Below are positions 14,471 to 14,866 of a DNA stretch of 14,866 nucleotides, piece by piece. This DNA comes from Actinomycetota bacterium. GTDB taxonomy: Bacteria > Actinomycetota > Actinomycetes > Nanopelagicales > Nanopelagicaceae. A program made the position numbers and the translations under genes. The stretch covers positions 1 through 14,866 of the forward strand of contig CANKCX010000009.1 in NCBI GenBank assembly GCA_947480375.1, given 5' to 3'. The notes under the pieces are model-generated. The model was not told the origin of the DNA and ran no database searches. It saw only the letters and a program-made list of their open reading frames with translations. Every line of letters starts with the position of its first letter. Position 1 is the first letter of the stretch.

Positions 14471-14866
14471 TTAACGCTTGCTGTATTGAGAACGCTTACG
14501 TGCCTTCTTTAGGCCGTACTTCTTACGTTCGATAACACGAGCATCACGTGCAAGGAATCCTGCCTTCTTAAGCGAAGGACGGTTTGCATCACGATCGATT
14601 TCATTTAGCGCACGAGCAACACCTAAACGAAGTGCGCCAGCTTGTCCTGATGTTCCGCCACCATTAATGCGCGCGACAACATCGAATTCATTTTCTGCAC
14701 CAACAGTGCGGAATGGTTCTGACACTAATTGTTGGTGAACTTTATTTGGGAAATAAACTGCTAATTCTTTACCGTTAACGATCCACTTTCCTGAACCAGG
14801 AACTAAGCGAACGCGGGCAACTGCTTCTTTACGACGACCAGTTCCGCCACCAGGTGCAAGAACACC
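14471..14866 (-). CDS. rpsI: 30S ribosomal protein S9 (5' end outside window)
   Basis: The reading frame is open through the window edge, giving 131 codons of S9. The visible part begins [19 protein letters not shown], where [10 protein letters not shown] is the S9 N-terminal hallmark, and continues with [30 protein letters not shown] is the conserved middle, and the basic tail ends [14 protein letters not shown], the KR-rich C-terminus that reaches the ribosomal P site. An internal GTG at 14725 is not a real start because the conserved S9 residues continue upstream in frame. The missing part is the start and any N-terminal extension. In related genomes rplM lies just upstream. No terminator separates rpsI from glmM, so the cell-wall genes are probably read through from the ribosomal protein promoter. 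Confidence 0.97.
   Translation of the reverse strand, partial: GVLAPGGGTGRRKEAVARVRLVPGSGKWIVNGKELAVYFPNKVHQQLVSEPFRTVGAENEFDVVARINGGGTSGQAGALRLGVARALNEIDRDANRPSLKKAGFLARDARVIERKKYGLKKARKRSQYSKR

Noticed and set aside
1..14866. CRISPR arrays, insertion sequences, tRNA or rRNA genes, prophage parts
   Set aside because: No regularly spaced repeats, transposase or phage motifs were found, and almost all sequence is used by housekeeping or transporter genes.

Overview
All genes in this window lie on the minus strand, so transcription runs from high to low coordinates. The gene order, compact packing with 1-8 bp overlaps or gaps of a few bases, frequent GTG starts, moderate to low G+C for an actinobacterium and lack of mobile DNA suggest a streamlined actinobacterium. 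The freshwater Nanopelagicales (acI; Planktophila/Nanopelagicus-like) are my best guess, but that is inference from style and synteny, not from a marker gene.

In transcription order: rpsI (S9, 5' end outside the window), glmM and glmS (UDP-GlcNAc precursor synthesis), a PAP2-type membrane phosphatase, acpS, and alr. Next comes a branched-chain-amino-acid-type ABC importer (livG, livF, livH, livM), a 185-base leader with two abutting hairpins, the matching extracytoplasmic binding protein, and a secreted alpha/beta hydrolase closed by a strong rho-independent terminator. After a probable new (possibly leaderless) promoter come tsaE, a tsaB-rimI fusion and tsaD, the tRNA t6A37 module with a ribosomal-protein acetyltransferase domain.

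The backbone rpsI-glmM-glmS-acpS-alr-tsaE-tsaB-rimI-tsaD matches the order known from Mycobacterium and other actinobacteria, where alr and tsaE are neighbours. Here about 6.6 kb of transport and hydrolase genes separates alr from tsaE. The first cassette gene, livG, overlaps the alr stop by four bases, so the cassette appears to be transcribed and translated with the cell-wall genes.

Functionally the window joins translation (S9, t6A, RimI), envelope precursor synthesis (GlmM, GlmS, Alr, perhaps lipid-phosphate recycling by the PAP2 protein), acyl-carrier activation (AcpS), and a nutrient-acquisition unit. In that unit an exported hydrolase is encoded directly after the binding protein of an importer. 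The best candidate for something under-described is this hydrolase-importer cassette with its structured leader. I see no CRISPR array, insertion sequence, tRNA, rRNA or prophage gene.
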